The notes: generated by a model not told the origin, from the sequence alone. Shown: positions 8,866-18,360, counted from the stretch's first letter. The stretch: DNA of 64,000 nt from Streptomyces sp. SAT1 (GCF_001654495.1 NZ_CP015849.1:2122501-2186500), one strand, 5' to 3'. Translations and numbers: made by a program.

Positions 8866-9345
8866 TCAGCGGGCCCCGCTCCCGGCCGCCGCGTAGAAGC
8901 CGATCTTGCCGTCCAGCACGGCCAGGGTGTCCTGGAGTTCGGCGATCCGGGACAGCACGTCCCGGCGGGTAGCCTCCAGCAGCTCGAACCGCTCCCCGTA
9001 CGTCTGCTCGCCCTGGCGCACCAGCTCCGCGTACCGCACCATGTCGGCCACCGGCATGCCGGTCCGCCGCAGCTTGCCGACCAGGCCGAGCCAGTCCAGG
9101 TCGCGGTTGCTGTAGCGGCGCTGGCCGGTGTGCGAGCGGTCGACGTGGGCCATCAGGCCGATCCGCTCGTACCAGCGCAGGGTGTGGGCGGTCAGCCCGG
9201 TGAAGGCGACGACCTCGCTGATGGTGTAGCTGTCCTGTCCGTCCGGGCGCGGACGCCGCCGCGGCTCGGCGCACAGGCCGGTGCTGGTGTCCTCGCTCTG
9301 CGGCGTCTCCCGGGTGGCCACGGCCGTGGTCTGCGTCACCGTCAT
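8866..9345 (-). CDS. MerR family transcriptional regulator
   Basis: 159 residues. The winged helix-turn-helix lies at YTISEVVAFTGLTAHTLRWYERIGLM with wing HTGQRRYSNRDL (about residues 38-80), followed by a dimerising coiled coil (RFELLEATRRDVLSRIAELQDTLAVLDGKI). The C-terminus has no metal-binding cysteine cluster, so this is not an SoxR/MerR metal sensor but an AdhR/NmlR-like or small-ligand type. ATG 9345 is set by TAGCGT (9353-9358) 7 nt upstream (leaderless). The dyad at 9363-9380 within its own promoter suggests autoregulation. Confidence 0.85.
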   Translation of the reverse strand: MTVTQTTAVATRETPQSEDTSTGLCAEPRRRPRPDGQDSYTISEVVAFTGLTAHTLRWYERIGLMAHVDRSHTGQRRYSNRDLDWLGLVGKLRRTGMPVADMVRYAELVRQGEQTYGERFELLEATRRDVLSRIAELQDTLAVLDGKIGFYAAAGSGAR

Positions 9346-9362
9346 GGTCCCCACGCTAGGGC

Positions 9363-9380
9363 CTTGGAGTGCGCTCGAAG
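9363..9380. promoter_or_regulatory. MerR-type operator
   Basis: CTTGGAGTGCGCTCGAAG is an imperfect dyad (CTTGGAG / CTCGAAG) placed just upstream of the -10 box of the merR gene. CTTGGAG...CTCCAAG dyads are characteristic of MerR proteins in the AdhR branch. Confidence 0.55.
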
Positions 9381-9452
9381 CAAGGGCGGTCCCCCGGCCG
9401 GGCGGGAAAAGCGCGGGACACGGGCGGACGGCAATGACTAGCGTGCGAAGGC

Positions 9453-9923
9453 ATGAGTCTCGTACGACGTGCCGAACCCGCGGACGCCGCCGAAGTGCTG
9501 CGGCTGCGCCAGGTGATGATCGACTCGCTGCCCGGTTCCGATCCGTCCACCGCGTGGCACCAGCGGTCCCTGCCCGCCCTGCGGGCCCGGCTGGGCGATC
9601 CGGACGGCGGCTTCGCGGCCTTCGTCGTCGACCACCCCGAGCGGCCCGGAGCGCTGGCGGCGCTGGTGGCCGGGACGGTCGACTACCGCATCGGGAAGGC
9701 CGGCGACCCGACCGGCACGGTGGGCTACGTCTTCAGCGTCGCCACCGACCCCGACGTCCGCAGGCGCGGGTACGCGCGCGCGTGCATGGGCACGCTGCTG
9801 GAGTGGTTCCGCGAGCGCGGTGCGCGCCGGATCCAGCTCACCGCCTCCGCCGAGGCCGCCCCGCTGTACGCCTCGCTCGGCTTCCGTCCGAAGCCGGACC
9901 CGCTGCTGGAACTGCTGCTCTGA
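9453..9923 (+). CDS. GNAT family N-acetyltransferase
   Basis: 156 residues, a single GNAT domain. Motif A is visible as VFSVATDPDVRRRGYARACMGTLLEWF (acetyl-CoA pyrophosphate loop RRRGYA, about residues 93-120), and motif B near APLYASLGF (about residues 135-145). Substrate unknown. Divergent from merR; ATG 9453 is 8 nt after TAGCGT (9439-9444) with no Shine-Dalgarno, so leaderless. Confidence 0.85.
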   Translation: MSLVRRAEPADAAEVLRLRQVMIDSLPGSDPSTAWHQRSLPALRARLGDPDGGFAAFVVDHPERPGALAALVAGTVDYRIGKAGDPTGTVGYVFSVATDPDVRRRGYARACMGTLLEWFRERGARRIQLTASAEAAPLYASLGFRPKPDPLLELLL

Positions 9924-9951
9924 GACCGGGGCCCCGCCTTTCCCGGCCGGG

Positions 9952-10659
9952 TCAGCCCGCGGTGCCGGGCTTGGTGCCCCAGACGTAGACGGCGTCGTGC
10001 AGGGCGAGCAGGTCCCACAGGGCCGCCGCGTCGCTCACCGTGAGGTTGACGCAGCCGGCCGAGCCGCCGCCGTCGTAGAGGTTGCCCGGGTGCCCGTGCA
10101 GGGCCTGTCCGCCGTCGAAGAACTGCGAGTACGGCATCGGGGCGTCGTCGTACAGCGAGGAGACGTGGTCCTTGTCGCGCCAGTAGACGGAGTGCCAGCC
10201 GGGCCGGGTCTCCTGGGTGTCGCGGCCGGTGCGGATGGGCACCGGGCGGAAGTCGACGTGCGCGCCGGTCTGCACCCACAGCAGCTGCCGGTCCATGTCG
10301 ACGCAGGTGACCCGGTAGCCGCGCACCGGGCAGTGGCCGGCCGCGTTGGGGTCGGCCGCGGCCTGCGCGGCGAGCATGTAGCGGTAGGTGGCCAGGTCCG
10401 CGTAGCCGTCGGTGCGGGGGACCTGGTGCGCGTTCTGGAAGGCGCGCACGGCCTCGCAGTCCGCCGGGGACTGGATCCCGTCGACGGGCAGGCCGAGGTA
10501 CTGCTCCAGCGGCCGCTGGTAGGGGCCGGTCGGCGCGGTGCACTCGGCGGCCGCGCCGCCGGGAGCGGCGGCGGCGCCCGGCACGGCGAGCGCCACGCAG
10601 GCCAGCGCCGCCACCGTCGCGGTGGCGGCGCCGGATATGCGGATACGGGCAGGACCCAC
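9952..10659 (-). CDS. L,D-transpeptidase (YkuD domain), secreted
   Basis: 235 residues with an Ala-rich signal peptide (about residues 8-32). A peptidoglycan-binding-like segment (QRPLEQYLGLPVDGIQSPADCEAVRAFQ) precedes the YkuD catalytic domain. The catalytic motif is intact: HGHPGNLYDGGGSAGCVNL (about residues 180-205), with the invariant Cys in SAGCVNL and the upstream His. It should form 3-3 peptide cross-links in peptidoglycan outside the membrane. Extra cysteines (ECTAP, SPADCEAV, GHCPVR, VTCVD) probably make disulfides. Confidence 0.9.
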   Translation of the reverse strand: MGPARIRISGAATATVAALACVALAVPGAAAAPGGAAAECTAPTGPYQRPLEQYLGLPVDGIQSPADCEAVRAFQNAHQVPRTDGYADLATYRYMLAAQAAADPNAAGHCPVRGYRVTCVDMDRQLLWVQTGAHVDFRPVPIRTGRDTQETRPGWHSVYWRDKDHVSSLYDDAPMPYSQFFDGGQALHGHPGNLYDGGGSAGCVNLTVSDAAALWDLLALHDAVYVWGTKPGTAG

Positions 10660-10799
10660 GGCGGAGACCTCCTGAGCGGAGCGGGCTTCTCCTGCCAGTG
10701 AAGCGCCGGGCCGCTCCGGCCGCCCTGGGGAGGACGGCCGAACCGGTGAACGGACCGGGGGCCCGGCCCGCCCGTCAGCGGGTCGGCGGACCCGGTCGG

Positions 10800-12953
10800 T
10801 CAGTACCCGTACGAGCAGTCCTTGCCCTTGCAGGGCTCGCCGCGCTCGTTGGAGAGGCTGACGTCCACGGCGGTGGAGCTGTCGGTCACCCGGTAGGGGC
10901 CGGAGACCGGGTCGCCGGGCAGGACGTAGCCCTCGGGCACGGCCGTCTCGCGCAGGTAGTACTCGCCGGCCGGCAGGTCCTCGAAGGCGCAGTGGCCCGC
11001 GGTGTCGGTCGAGCAGCCGCCGCCGACCCGGGTGTCCGGGTCCGCGCCGGTGGTCTGCAGACCGGGGACGCCGTTGGTCTCGCGCCAGGCCTCGAACACG
11101 GCGCCCGCCAGCGGGCTGCCGTCCTTGCGGTCGGTCTTGGTCAGGTGGATGGCGCCGTTGCCGTGCGGGGCGGTGGAGCGGGTGTCACTGGCCACGGCCT
11201 GCACACCGGCGTCCGCGTTGGCCTCGGTGAGGGTCAGCGGGCCGAACACGTCCGGGTCGGGCAGGTCGTAGCCGTCGGGGGCCGCGGTCTCCCGCCAGTA
11301 GTACGTGCCCGTCTCGACCGTGACCGAGCAGCGGCCGTTGGTCCCCGTGGTGCAGGAGGTGACCTGGGTGTCCGGGTTCGCGCCCGTGGTCTGGAGACCG
11401 GCCTCGCCGTTGGTCTCGCGCCACAGCTCGAAGTCGGCGCCCTCCAGCACGTCACCGGTGTCGGCGTCGGTCTTGAGGATGCGCACCTCGCCGCTGACCG
11501 GCGGCACGGTGCTGCGGGTGTCCTTGGCCACGGCCTGCACGCCCTGCGCCGCGTTGTCGGCGGTGAGGGTCAGCGGGCCGAACACGGCCGGGTCGGGCAG
11601 GTCGTAGCCGTCGGGGGCCGCGGTCTCCCGCCAGTAGTACGTGCCGGTCGCCACGGTCACCCCGCAGCGGCCGTCGTCGCCGGTGGTGCAGGAGGTGACC
11701 CGGGTGTCCGGGTCGGCGCCCGTGGTCTGGAGACCGGGGACGTCGTTGGTCTCGCGCCACAGCTCGAAGTCGGCGCCCGGCAGCGTGTCGCCGGTGGTCG
11801 CGTCGGTCTTCACGACGCGCACCTCGCCCGTGGTCGGGCCGGTGCCGCCGCAGTCGGGCAGGTCGCCGTCGAAGGGGTAGGCGTGGAACTCCTGGCCGCC
11901 GCCGCCCGTCGCCGCGCTGGTGTGGGTGAGCGAACCGGTCGTGAAGAAACGGCCGTTGATGCCGGGCAGGGTGACGGTCGTCATCGACGCCTGGTCGCCC
12001 ATGAGGAAGCTGCCCTGCATCTGCCCGGTGCCGCTGAGGTGGACCGTGGTGGCGTCGGGGAAGTTCCACAGCAGCCGCTCGCGGTAGGCGTTGAGCGGGT
12101 CGGTGCTGTCGTCGATGCCGCCGCTGTAGGTGTTGATGGTGCGGTCGCCGCCGACGATGTTGACCAGGACGGTGGCGTCGGCGGGGACGTTCTCGAAGAC
12201 GATGCCCTGCTGGCCGCCGCCGGGCGCGGTCAGGTCGAAGTCGACGTTGAAGACCTGGAGGGCGGAGGTCCCGTCGCCCCGGAACACGGTCTGGCCGCCT
12301 TCGTTGACGGCGGTGCCGGTCGCCTGCCGGGGCTGGCCGCCGACGCGGGCGTAGCACTGGCTGGCCGCGGTGAGCTGGGTCCTGAGCGCCGTGTACGGCT
12401 GGGCGGCGTCCGGGTCGTGGACGAGTTCGCCGTTGACCGTGCCGGACTCGGTGCCCGCGTAGCGCACGATGCCCCGCTCGCCGAGGATCCCGCCGGTGGT
12501 CTCCAGCCGCTGGCCGGGCGCGATGGTGACATTGCCGCCGGTGGTCAGGAAGTCCGCGTCGGTGGGCGGCGGTACGCGCGAACCCACGCCGACGATGCCG
12601 AGGTTGTACAGGCTGCTGCCGGCCGGGTCCTTGTTCTGGTCGAAGTCGTCGAGGACGACGACCCGGCCCTCCGCCTCCGCGGCCCGGCCGCGCACCAGGA
12701 AGTCGTCGCCGACGAAGATGTTGATGGCGTTGTCGCGGCCGGCGAGGGGCCCGTTGTTGATGCCGGGGAACGGGTTCGGGCAGGAGCCGGGGACACACGG
12801 GCCGAGGCCGCCCGGGAGCGGCGCGGCGTGGGCGGGGGCCGCGCCGAGCCCGAGGGCGAGGGCGGGCGCCGCCGCCGCGGCCAGGGCCCAGGCGGTTCCG
12901 GTGGCACCGACGCGGGTACGCAGCGCGCCGAGGTGCTGGGAGAAGCGTTTCAT
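10800..12953 (-). CDS. secreted choice-of-anchor A / SpaA-repeat surface protein
   Basis: 717 residues. A signal peptide (residues 1-43, ending AAPAHA) leads into a choice-of-anchor-A-type beta-rich domain ([22 protein letters not shown]...), followed by three SpaA/Cna-B prealbumin-like repeats starting near residues 375, 487 and 598. Each has the Lys of an isopeptide bond (VRVVKTD, VRILKTD, IHLTKTD) and the catalytic Glu in [12 protein letters not shown] or [13 protein letters not shown] paired-Cys insertion (TSCTTG...GRC) is in each repeat. There is no LPXTG signal or C-terminal helix; it ends [10 protein letters not shown]. Repeats 1 and 2 are nearly identical in DNA (period about 338 bp), so the duplication is recent. 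Probably a secreted adhesin or matrix protein. Confidence 0.85.
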   Translation of the reverse strand: MKRFSQHLGALRTRVGATGTAWALAAAAAPALALGLGAAPAHAAPLPGGLGPCVPGSCPNPFPGINNGPLAGRDNAINIFVGDDFLVRGRAAEAEGRVVVLDDFDQNKDPAGSSLYNLGIVGVGSRVPPPTDADFLTTGGNVTIAPGQRLETTGGILGERGIVRYAGTESGTVNGELVHDPDAAQPYTALRTQLTAASQCYARVGGQPRQATGTAVNEGGQTVFRGDGTSALQVFNVDFDLTAPGGGQQGIVFENVPADATVLVNIVGGDRTINTYSGGIDDSTDPLNAYRERLLWNFPDATTVHLSGTGQMQGSFLMGDQASMTTVTLPGINGRFFTTGSLTHTSAATGGGGQEFHAYPFDGDLPDCGGTGPTTGEVRVVKTDATTGDTLPGADFELWRETNDVPGLQTTGADPDTRVTSCTTGDDGRCGVTVATGTYYWRETAAPDGYDLPDPAVFGPLTLTADNAAQGVQAVAKDTRSTVPPVSGEVRILKTDADTGDVLEGADFELWRETNGEAGLQTTGANPDTQVTSCTTGTNGRCSVTVETGTYYWRETAAPDGYDLPDPDVFGPLTLTEANADAGVQAVASDTRSTAPHGNGAIHLTKTDRKDGSPLAGAVFEAWRETNGVPGLQTTGADPDTRVGGGCSTDTAGHCAFEDLPAGEYYLRETAVPEGYVLPGDPVSGPYRVTDSSTAVDVSLSNERGEPCKGKDCSYGY

Positions 12954-13116
12954 GGGGGGGAATGGTGGTCAGCCCCGGTGGCCGAACCGGACGCGTGACA
13001 CGTGCGGCTGAGCGCATCTCGCGACGTTTCTCATTCGACCGGAGCACCTCGGAGGGGTATTTGTCACACCGGTGGTCCGGTCCTGGGCGCGCGGCCCGGC
13101 CGCGTAGGCTCGGCGC

Positions 13117-13941
13117 ATGTCGTTGAACAGCCTGGCGTCGATCGAGAACTGGCCGGTGCCCACCGCCGCGGCGGGCGTGGTCCGCGCGGACGGCACGGTC
13201 GTAGGCACCCACGGCCCCACGGGGCACCGCTTCCCGCTGGCCTCGGTGACCAAGCCGCTGGCCGCCTACGCGGTCCTCGTCGCCTACGAGGAGGGCGCCG
13301 TCGAGCTGGACGAGCCGGCCGGGCCGCCCGGTGCCACGGTCCGCCATCTGCTCGCCCACACCTCGGGGCTGGCCTTCGACGAGCACCGGGTGACGGCGCC
13401 GCCCGGTGAGCGGCGGCTGTACTCCAACGCCGGTTTCGAGCAGCTCGGCGACCATGTGGCCAAGGCGACGGACATCCCCTTCGGGGAGTACGCGCGCCAA
13501 GCGGTGCTGGAACCGCTGGGCATGACCGCGACCGTCCTGGACGGCTCCCCCGCCAAGGACGGCGTCTCCACCGTCGAGGACCTGCTGCGCTTCGCCGCCG
13601 AACTCCAGGCCCCCCGCCTGCTGGACCCGCGCACGGTCGCCGGGGCGATGACCGTCCAGTACCCGGGCACCAAGGGCGTCCTGCCGGGCTACGGCCACCA
13701 GAACCCCAACGACTGGGGCCTCGGCTTCGAGATCCGCGACGCCAAGTCCCCGCACTGGACGGGAACTTCCTCCTCCCCGCGCACCTTCGGCCACTTCGGC
13801 CAGTCCGGCACCTTCCTGTGGACCGACCCCGACGCGGGCGCGGCCTGCGTCGCCCTGACCGACCGCGCCTTCGGCCCCTGGGCGATCGAGGCGTGGCCGG
13901 CCTTCACGGACGGGGTGCTGGCGGAACTCCGGGGCGTGTGA
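13117..13941 (+). CDS. serine hydrolase, beta-lactamase/PBP class C family
   Basis: 274 residues, no signal peptide. The SxxK nucleophile motif is SVTK (about residues 43-46), the YxN motif is YSN (about residues 102-104), and the third motif resembles HFGQSG (about residues 227-232). This combination marks the class C beta-lactamase-like esterase/peptidase family; a cytoplasmic esterase is more likely than antibiotic resistance. ATG 13117 is 6 nt after TAGGCT (13105-13110), so probably leaderless. Confidence 0.85.
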   Translation: MSLNSLASIENWPVPTAAAGVVRADGTVVGTHGPTGHRFPLASVTKPLAAYAVLVAYEEGAVELDEPAGPPGATVRHLLAHTSGLAFDEHRVTAPPGERRLYSNAGFEQLGDHVAKATDIPFGEYARQAVLEPLGMTATVLDGSPAKDGVSTVEDLLRFAAELQAPRLLDPRTVAGAMTVQYPGTKGVLPGYGHQNPNDWGLGFEIRDAKSPHWTGTSSSPRTFGHFGQSGTFLWTDPDAGAACVALTDRAFGPWAIEAWPAFTDGVLAELRGV

Positions 13942-13954
13942 GGGGGCCTGCGGC

Positions 13955-14623
13955 CTACCGCCCGCGCAGTTCCCACACCAGCACCTCGGCGGCGCCCACC
14001 GCCACCGCCTCCCGCTCGGCCTCGGCCGGGGCGGTGAGGCGGGCCGCGTCGCCCGGGGCCAAGAGGTGGCCGGGCAGGCGCAGTTCGCCGCGCACGACGT
14101 GGACGTACACGTGCGGGGCGGACGGGAGCAGGGCGCGTCCGCCCGCGCGCAGGCGCAGGACGCGCAGGGTGGCGCCCGCCCCGGGCACGGGGTACGAAGT
14201 GTCGGCGGGCAGGGTGCGTACGGCCTCGTAGCGGGGCTCGCCGCCGGGGTGCAGCGGGGTCAGCCACATCTGGACGAAGGTCAGCGGGACGTCCGCGTCG
14301 TTGCGTTCGGTGTGGCGCACGCCGGCCGCGGCGGACAGGTGCTGGAGGTCGCCGGGGCGGATCACCGTGCGGCGGCCGGTGGAGTCGCGGTGGGTCAGTT
14401 CGCCCTCGACGACCCAGGTGACGATCTCGGTGTGGCTGTGCGGGTGTTCGGCGAAGCCCGCGCCGGGGGCCAGGTGCTCCTCGTTGCAGGCGATCAGGGC
14501 GCCGAAGCCGAGGTTGTCCGGGTCGTAGTGGGGGCCGAAGGAGAAGGCGTGCCGGGTGCTGATCCCGGCGCCCTCGTCGCCGCCCGGGTAGCGGTCCGCG
14601 GCGCGTCGTACGTCCGTGCTCAC
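13955..14623 (-). CDS. pirin family protein (bicupin)
   Basis: 222 residues. The pirin N-terminal cupin metal site is clear: FGPHYDPDNLGFG and AEHPHSHTEIVTWVVEGELTHRDSTG (about residues 28-75), with His/His/His/Glu ligands. Quercetinase-like activity is known for YhhW-type members, but the substrate here is unknown. GTG 14623 is chosen because TACGGT (14631-14636) ends 7 nt upstream, giving a leaderless start. Convergent with the serine hydrolase, 13 bp apart. Confidence 0.85.
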   Translation of the reverse strand: MSTDVRRAADRYPGGDEGAGISTRHAFSFGPHYDPDNLGFGALIACNEEHLAPGAGFAEHPHSHTEIVTWVVEGELTHRDSTGRRTVIRPGDLQHLSAAAGVRHTERNDADVPLTFVQMWLTPLHPGGEPRYEAVRTLPADTSYPVPGAGATLRVLRLRAGGRALLPSAPHVYVHVVRGELRLPGHLLAPGDAARLTAPAEAEREAVAVGAAEVLVWELRGR

Positions 14624-14714
14624 GCGCCCCACCGTAGCCCCGCGGGGCGGGGCCGCGGGCCCCCGGTCCGACCCGCGGCACGCACGCACGTCCGGATAAG
14701 GCAGTCTTGTCCCC

Positions 14715-15920
14715 GTGCCCGAACCCGAATCCCACCGCCCCGAAGCCGCCGCCCGCCCCGCCCACCGGCACTCCGCGACCCTGAAACGGCTGGAGAGGTC
14801 CTCCGGGTCGCTCGCCGCGCAGGCCATCGCGCGGATGGACGAATCGCTGCCGTGGTACCGGGCCATGCCACCGGAGAACCGGTCCTGGATCGGACTGGTG
14901 GCCCAGGCGGGCATCGCCGCGTTCACCGAGTGGTTCCGGCACCCGGACGCCCCGCAGGCGATCTCCACCGATGTGTTCGGGACGGCGCCGCGCGAGCTGA
15001 CGCGGGCGATCACGCTGCGGCAGACCGTGGAGATGGTGCGCACCACCATCGAGGTCATGGAGAGCGCCATCGACGAGGTGGCCGCGCCCGGCGACGAGAA
15101 CGTGCTGCGCGAGGCGCTGCTCGTGTACGCCCGGGAGATCGCCTTCGCCACCGCCCAGGTCTACGCCCAGGCCGCCGAGGCACGCGGTGCCTGGGACGCG
15201 CGCCTGGAGTCGCTGGTGGTGAACGCGGTGCTCAGCGGGGAGGCCGACGAGGGCGCCGTGTCGCGGGCCGCCGCGCTCGGCTGGAACTCGCCCGACCATG
15301 TGTGCGTGGTGCTGGGCACCGCGCCCGAGGGCGACTCCGAGCTGACCGTGGAGGCCATCCGGCGGGCCGCCCGGCACGCCAAGCTCCAGGTGCTGACCGG
15401 GGTGCTCGGCGACCGTCTGGTGGTGATCGCGGGCGGCGACGACAATCCGCTGGCCGTGGCCAGGTCGCTGATCGGGCCGTACGCGGCCGGGCCGGTGGTG
15501 GCCGGGCCGATCGTGCCCGACCTGCTGGCCGCCACCCGGTCCGCGCAGGCCGCCGCGGCCGGTCTCAAAGCCTGTTTCGCCTGGCAGGACGCGCCCCGCC
15601 CGGTGCTGGCGGACGATCTGCTGCCGGAGCGCGCCATCGCCGGGGATCCGAGCGCCCGGGAGCAGTTGGTAGAGGAGATCTACAGACCGCTGGAGGAGGC
15701 CGGGTCCGCGCTCCTGGAGACGCTGAGTGTCTATCTGGAGCAGGCGAGCAGTCTGGAGGGGGCGGCCCGGATGCTCTTCGTTCACCCGAACACCGTGCGC
15801 TACCGGCTCCGACGTGTGACTGACGTCACCGGATGGTCCCCCTCCGATGTACGATCCGCGTTCACGCTGCGGATCGCCCTGATCCTGGGGCGTCTGGCCG
15901 ATGGAGATCCCCAGGCCTAG
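14715..15920 (+). CDS. fasR: FasR, activator of fatty acid synthesis genes (PucR-type HTH)
   Basis: 401 residues. The C-terminal PucR-type helix-turn-helix is clear: ETLSVYLEQASSLEGAARMLFVHPNTVRYRLRRV (about residues 330-370); the central part is the usual PucR/CdaR GGDEF-like fold. Position directly upstream of fabD in the same direction is the diagnostic placement of FasR, which in S. coelicolor binds upstream of fabD and activates fabDHPF. GTG 14715 lies 7 nt after CAGTCT (14702-14707), suggesting a leaderless message. Confidence 0.9.
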   Translation: MPEPESHRPEAAARPAHRHSATLKRLERSSGSLAAQAIARMDESLPWYRAMPPENRSWIGLVAQAGIAAFTEWFRHPDAPQAISTDVFGTAPRELTRAITLRQTVEMVRTTIEVMESAIDEVAAPGDENVLREALLVYAREIAFATAQVYAQAAEARGAWDARLESLVVNAVLSGEADEGAVSRAAALGWNSPDHVCVVLGTAPEGDSELTVEAIRRAARHAKLQVLTGVLGDRLVVIAGGDDNPLAVARSLIGPYAAGPVVAGPIVPDLLAATRSAQAAAAGLKACFAWQDAPRPVLADDLLPERAIAGDPSAREQLVEEIYRPLEEAGSALLETLSVYLEQASSLEGAARMLFVHPNTVRYRLRRVTDVTGWSPSDVRSAFTLRIALILGRLADGDPQA

Positions 15921-15922
15921 CC

Positions 15923-15943
15923 TTTTGTCGGGGGTCCACAAAA
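15923..15943. promoter_or_regulatory. candidate FasR operator before fabD
   Basis: TTTTGT-CGGGGGTCC-ACAAAA is a perfect 6+6 bp inverted repeat with a 9 bp spacer, almost at the fasR stop and about 70 bp before fabD. It is the only AT-rich dyad in the intergenic region where FasR is known to bind in S. coelicolor. Confidence 0.5.
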
Positions 15944-16009
15944 CCCCTCCGTGTTCTTCGTCCCTGTCCTCACGGGCGGCCATGCCCGTCCCCAAGAGAG
16001 AGTGTGAGA

Positions 16010-16927
16010 GTGCTCGTACTCGTCGCTCCCGGCCAGGGCGCCCAGACGCCCGGCTTCCTGACCCCCTGGCTCGAACTGCCCGGTGCCGCCGATCGTGTGG
16101 CCGCCTGGTCGGACGCCATCGGCCTGGACCTCGTCCACTACGGGACGCAGGCCGACGCGGACGCCATCCGTGACACCGCGGTGGCGCAGCCGCTGCTGGT
16201 CGCCGCCGGGATCCTGTCGGCCGCGGCGCTCGGTGACGTGGCACCCGATGCCGTCGCCGGGCACAGCGTGGGCGAGATCACCGCCGCGGCCTTCGCGGGC
16301 GTGCTGGGCGACACCGCGGCGCTGACCCTGGTCCGCCGGCGCGGTCTGGCGATGGCCGAGGCCGCCGCGATCACCGCGACGGGCATGTCGGCGCTGCTCG
16401 GCGGCGACCCCGAGGTCTCCGTCGCGCACCTGGAGAAGCTGGGCCTGACCCCGGCGAACGTCAACGGCGCGGGCCAGATCGTGGCCGCCGGCACCCTGGA
16501 GCAGCTCGCCGAGCTGGCCGAGAACAAGCCGGAGGGCGTGCGCAAGGTCGTGCCGCTGAAGGTGGCCGGTGCCTTCCACACCGCCCACATGGCCCCCGCG
16601 GTCGACCGGCTCGCCGAGGCCGCGAAGGCGCTGGAGCCGGGCGACCCGAAGGTCACCTACGTCTCCAACAAGGACGGCCGGGCCGTGACGAGCGGCGCCG
16701 AGGTCGTGGAGCGGCTGGTCGGCCAGGTCGCCAACCCGGTCCGCTGGGACCTGTGCATGAAGACCTTCGAGGAGCTGGGCGCCACCGCGCTGATCGAGGT
16801 GTGCCCGGGTGGCACGCTGACCGGTCTGGCCAAGCGGGCGCTGCCCGGCGTGCGGACGCTGGCGCTGAAGACCCCCGACGACCTCGACGCGGCCCGCGAG
16901 CTCATCGCCGAGCACGCGAACGCCTGA
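16010..16927 (+). CDS. fabD: malonyl-CoA:ACP malonyltransferase
   Basis: Transfers malonyl from CoA to the holo-ACP encoded two genes downstream, in type II fatty acid synthesis; in Streptomyces it can also serve polyketide synthases. 305 residues, normal length. The nucleophile Ser is in GHSVGE (residue 86) and the partner His in AGAFHTAHM. GTG 16010 gives the typical N-terminus (M/V)LVLVAPGQGAQTPGFL with GAGAGAG 7 nt upstream; an in-frame GTG at 16004 is the alternative. First gene of fabD-fabH-acpP-fabF, 21 bp before fabH. Confidence 0.95.
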   Translation: MLVLVAPGQGAQTPGFLTPWLELPGAADRVAAWSDAIGLDLVHYGTQADADAIRDTAVAQPLLVAAGILSAAALGDVAPDAVAGHSVGEITAAAFAGVLGDTAALTLVRRRGLAMAEAAAITATGMSALLGGDPEVSVAHLEKLGLTPANVNGAGQIVAAGTLEQLAELAENKPEGVRKVVPLKVAGAFHTAHMAPAVDRLAEAAKALEPGDPKVTYVSNKDGRAVTSGAEVVERLVGQVANPVRWDLCMKTFEELGATALIEVCPGGTLTGLAKRALPGVRTLALKTPDDLDAARELIAEHANA

Positions 16928-16948
16928 CGACCGAAGGAGCCGACGTTC

Positions 16949-17980
16949 ATGTCGAAGATCAGGCCCAGCAAGGGCGCCCCGTACGCGCGCATCCTCGGTG
17001 TCGGCGGCTACCGCCCGACCCGGGTGGTGCCCAACGAGGTGATCCTCGAGAAGATCGACTCGTCCGACGAGTGGATCCGGTCGCGCTCCGGTATCGAGAC
17101 CCGGCACTGGGCGGGCCCCGAGGAGACCGTCGCGGCCATGTCGATCGAGGCGGCCGGCAAGGCCGTCGCGGACGCCGGGATCACCCCCGAGCAGATCGGC
17201 GCCGTGGTCGTCTCGACCGTCTCGCACTTCAGCCAGACCCCGGCCGTCGCGACCGAGATCGCCGACAGGCTGGGCACGGACAGGGCCGCCGCGTTCGACA
17301 TCTCGGCGGGCTGCGCGGGCTTCGGCTACGGCCTCACGCTGGCCAAGGGCATGGTGGTGGAGGGTTCCGCCGAGTACGTGCTCGTCATCGGCGTGGAGCG
17401 GCTGAGCGACCTGACCGACCTGGAGGACCGTGCCACGGCCTTCCTGTTCGGCGACGGCGCCGGCGCGGTCGTGGTCGGCCCCTCCCAGGAGCCGGCGATC
17501 GGCCCGACGGTCTGGGGCTCGGAGGGCGACAAGTCCGAGACGATCAAGCAGACCGTCCCCTGGGACCGCTTCCGGAGCGGCGACCTCTCCGGTCTGCCCC
17601 AGGACAGCGAGGGCAACGTCAAGTTCCCCGCGATCACGCAGGAGGGCCAGGCGGTGTTCCGCTGGGCCGTGTTCGAGATGGCGAAGGTCGCCCAGCAGGC
17701 GCTGGAAGCGGCCGGGATCACCCCGGACGACCTGGACGTCTTCATCCCGCACCAGGCCAATGTGCGGATCATCGACTCGATGGTGAAGACCCTGAAACTG
17801 CCGGAGCACGTCACGGTCGCCCGTGACATCCGCACCACCGGCAACACCTCGGCCGCCTCGATCCCGCTCGCGATGGAGCGGCTCCTGGCGACCGGCGAGG
17901 CGAAGAGCGGCGACACCGCGCTCGTCATCGGCTTCGGGGCGGGTCTCGTCTACGCCGCTACGGTCGTTACCCTCCCCTAG
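16949..17980 (+). CDS. fabH: beta-ketoacyl-ACP synthase III
   Basis: Starts each fatty acid by condensing an acyl-CoA primer (branched primers in Streptomyces) with malonyl-ACP. 343 residues. The catalytic triad is complete: Cys122 in SAGCAGFGYG, His268 in IPHQANVRI and Asn299 in TTGNTSAASIP. A clear AAGGAG lies 11 nt before the ATG. The position between fabD and acpP is the conserved actinobacterial order. Confidence 0.97.
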   Translation: MSKIRPSKGAPYARILGVGGYRPTRVVPNEVILEKIDSSDEWIRSRSGIETRHWAGPEETVAAMSIEAAGKAVADAGITPEQIGAVVVSTVSHFSQTPAVATEIADRLGTDRAAAFDISAGCAGFGYGLTLAKGMVVEGSAEYVLVIGVERLSDLTDLEDRATAFLFGDGAGAVVVGPSQEPAIGPTVWGSEGDKSETIKQTVPWDRFRSGDLSGLPQDSEGNVKFPAITQEGQAVFRWAVFEMAKVAQQALEAAGITPDDLDVFIPHQANVRIIDSMVKTLKLPEHVTVARDIRTTGNTSAASIPLAMERLLATGEAKSGDTALVIGFGAGLVYAATVVTLP

Positions 17981-18080
17981 GCACTCCGTGCCGGATCATG
18001 GGGTCCGGTACGGCACTGCCACACCTGCCGCTGCCGCGGCGGGCGCCACACCCTCTGAACATCTACGAAGGAGCGCCGAC

Positions 18081-18329
18081 ATGGCCGCCACTCAGAAGGA
18101 GATCCTCGACGGTCTCGCCGAGATCGTGAACGAGATCGCCGGTATCCCCACCGAGGACGTCCAGCTGGACAAGTCCTTCACCGACGACCTGGACGTCGAC
18201 TCGCTGTCCATGGTCGAGGTCGTCGTCGCCGCCGAAGAGCGTTTCGACGTCAAGATCCCGGACGAGGACGTCAAGAACCTCAAGACGGTCGGGGACGCCA
18301 CCGACTACATCCTCAAGCACCAGAGCTGA
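18081..18329 (+). CDS. acpP: acyl carrier protein
   Basis: 82 residues, acidic, with the phosphopantetheine attachment Ser41 in DVDSLSMVE. Carries growing acyl chains between the Fab enzymes. GAAGGAG precedes the ATG. A hairpin with a T-run follows the gene (18361-18385), which would let acpP be made in excess over fabF. Confidence 0.97.
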   Translation: MAATQKEILDGLAEIVNEIAGIPTEDVQLDKSFTDDLDVDSLSMVEVVVAAEERFDVKIPDEDVKNLKTVGDATDYILKHQS

Positions 18330-18360
18330 TCTACCGATCACTGCTGTGGGCTGATGCCCC

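Noticed and set aside
10698-12998. 766-codon + strand frame opposite the SpaA-repeat protein
   Set aside because: Repetitive because it mirrors the SpaA repeats. The reverse strand has the signal peptide and isopeptide motifs.
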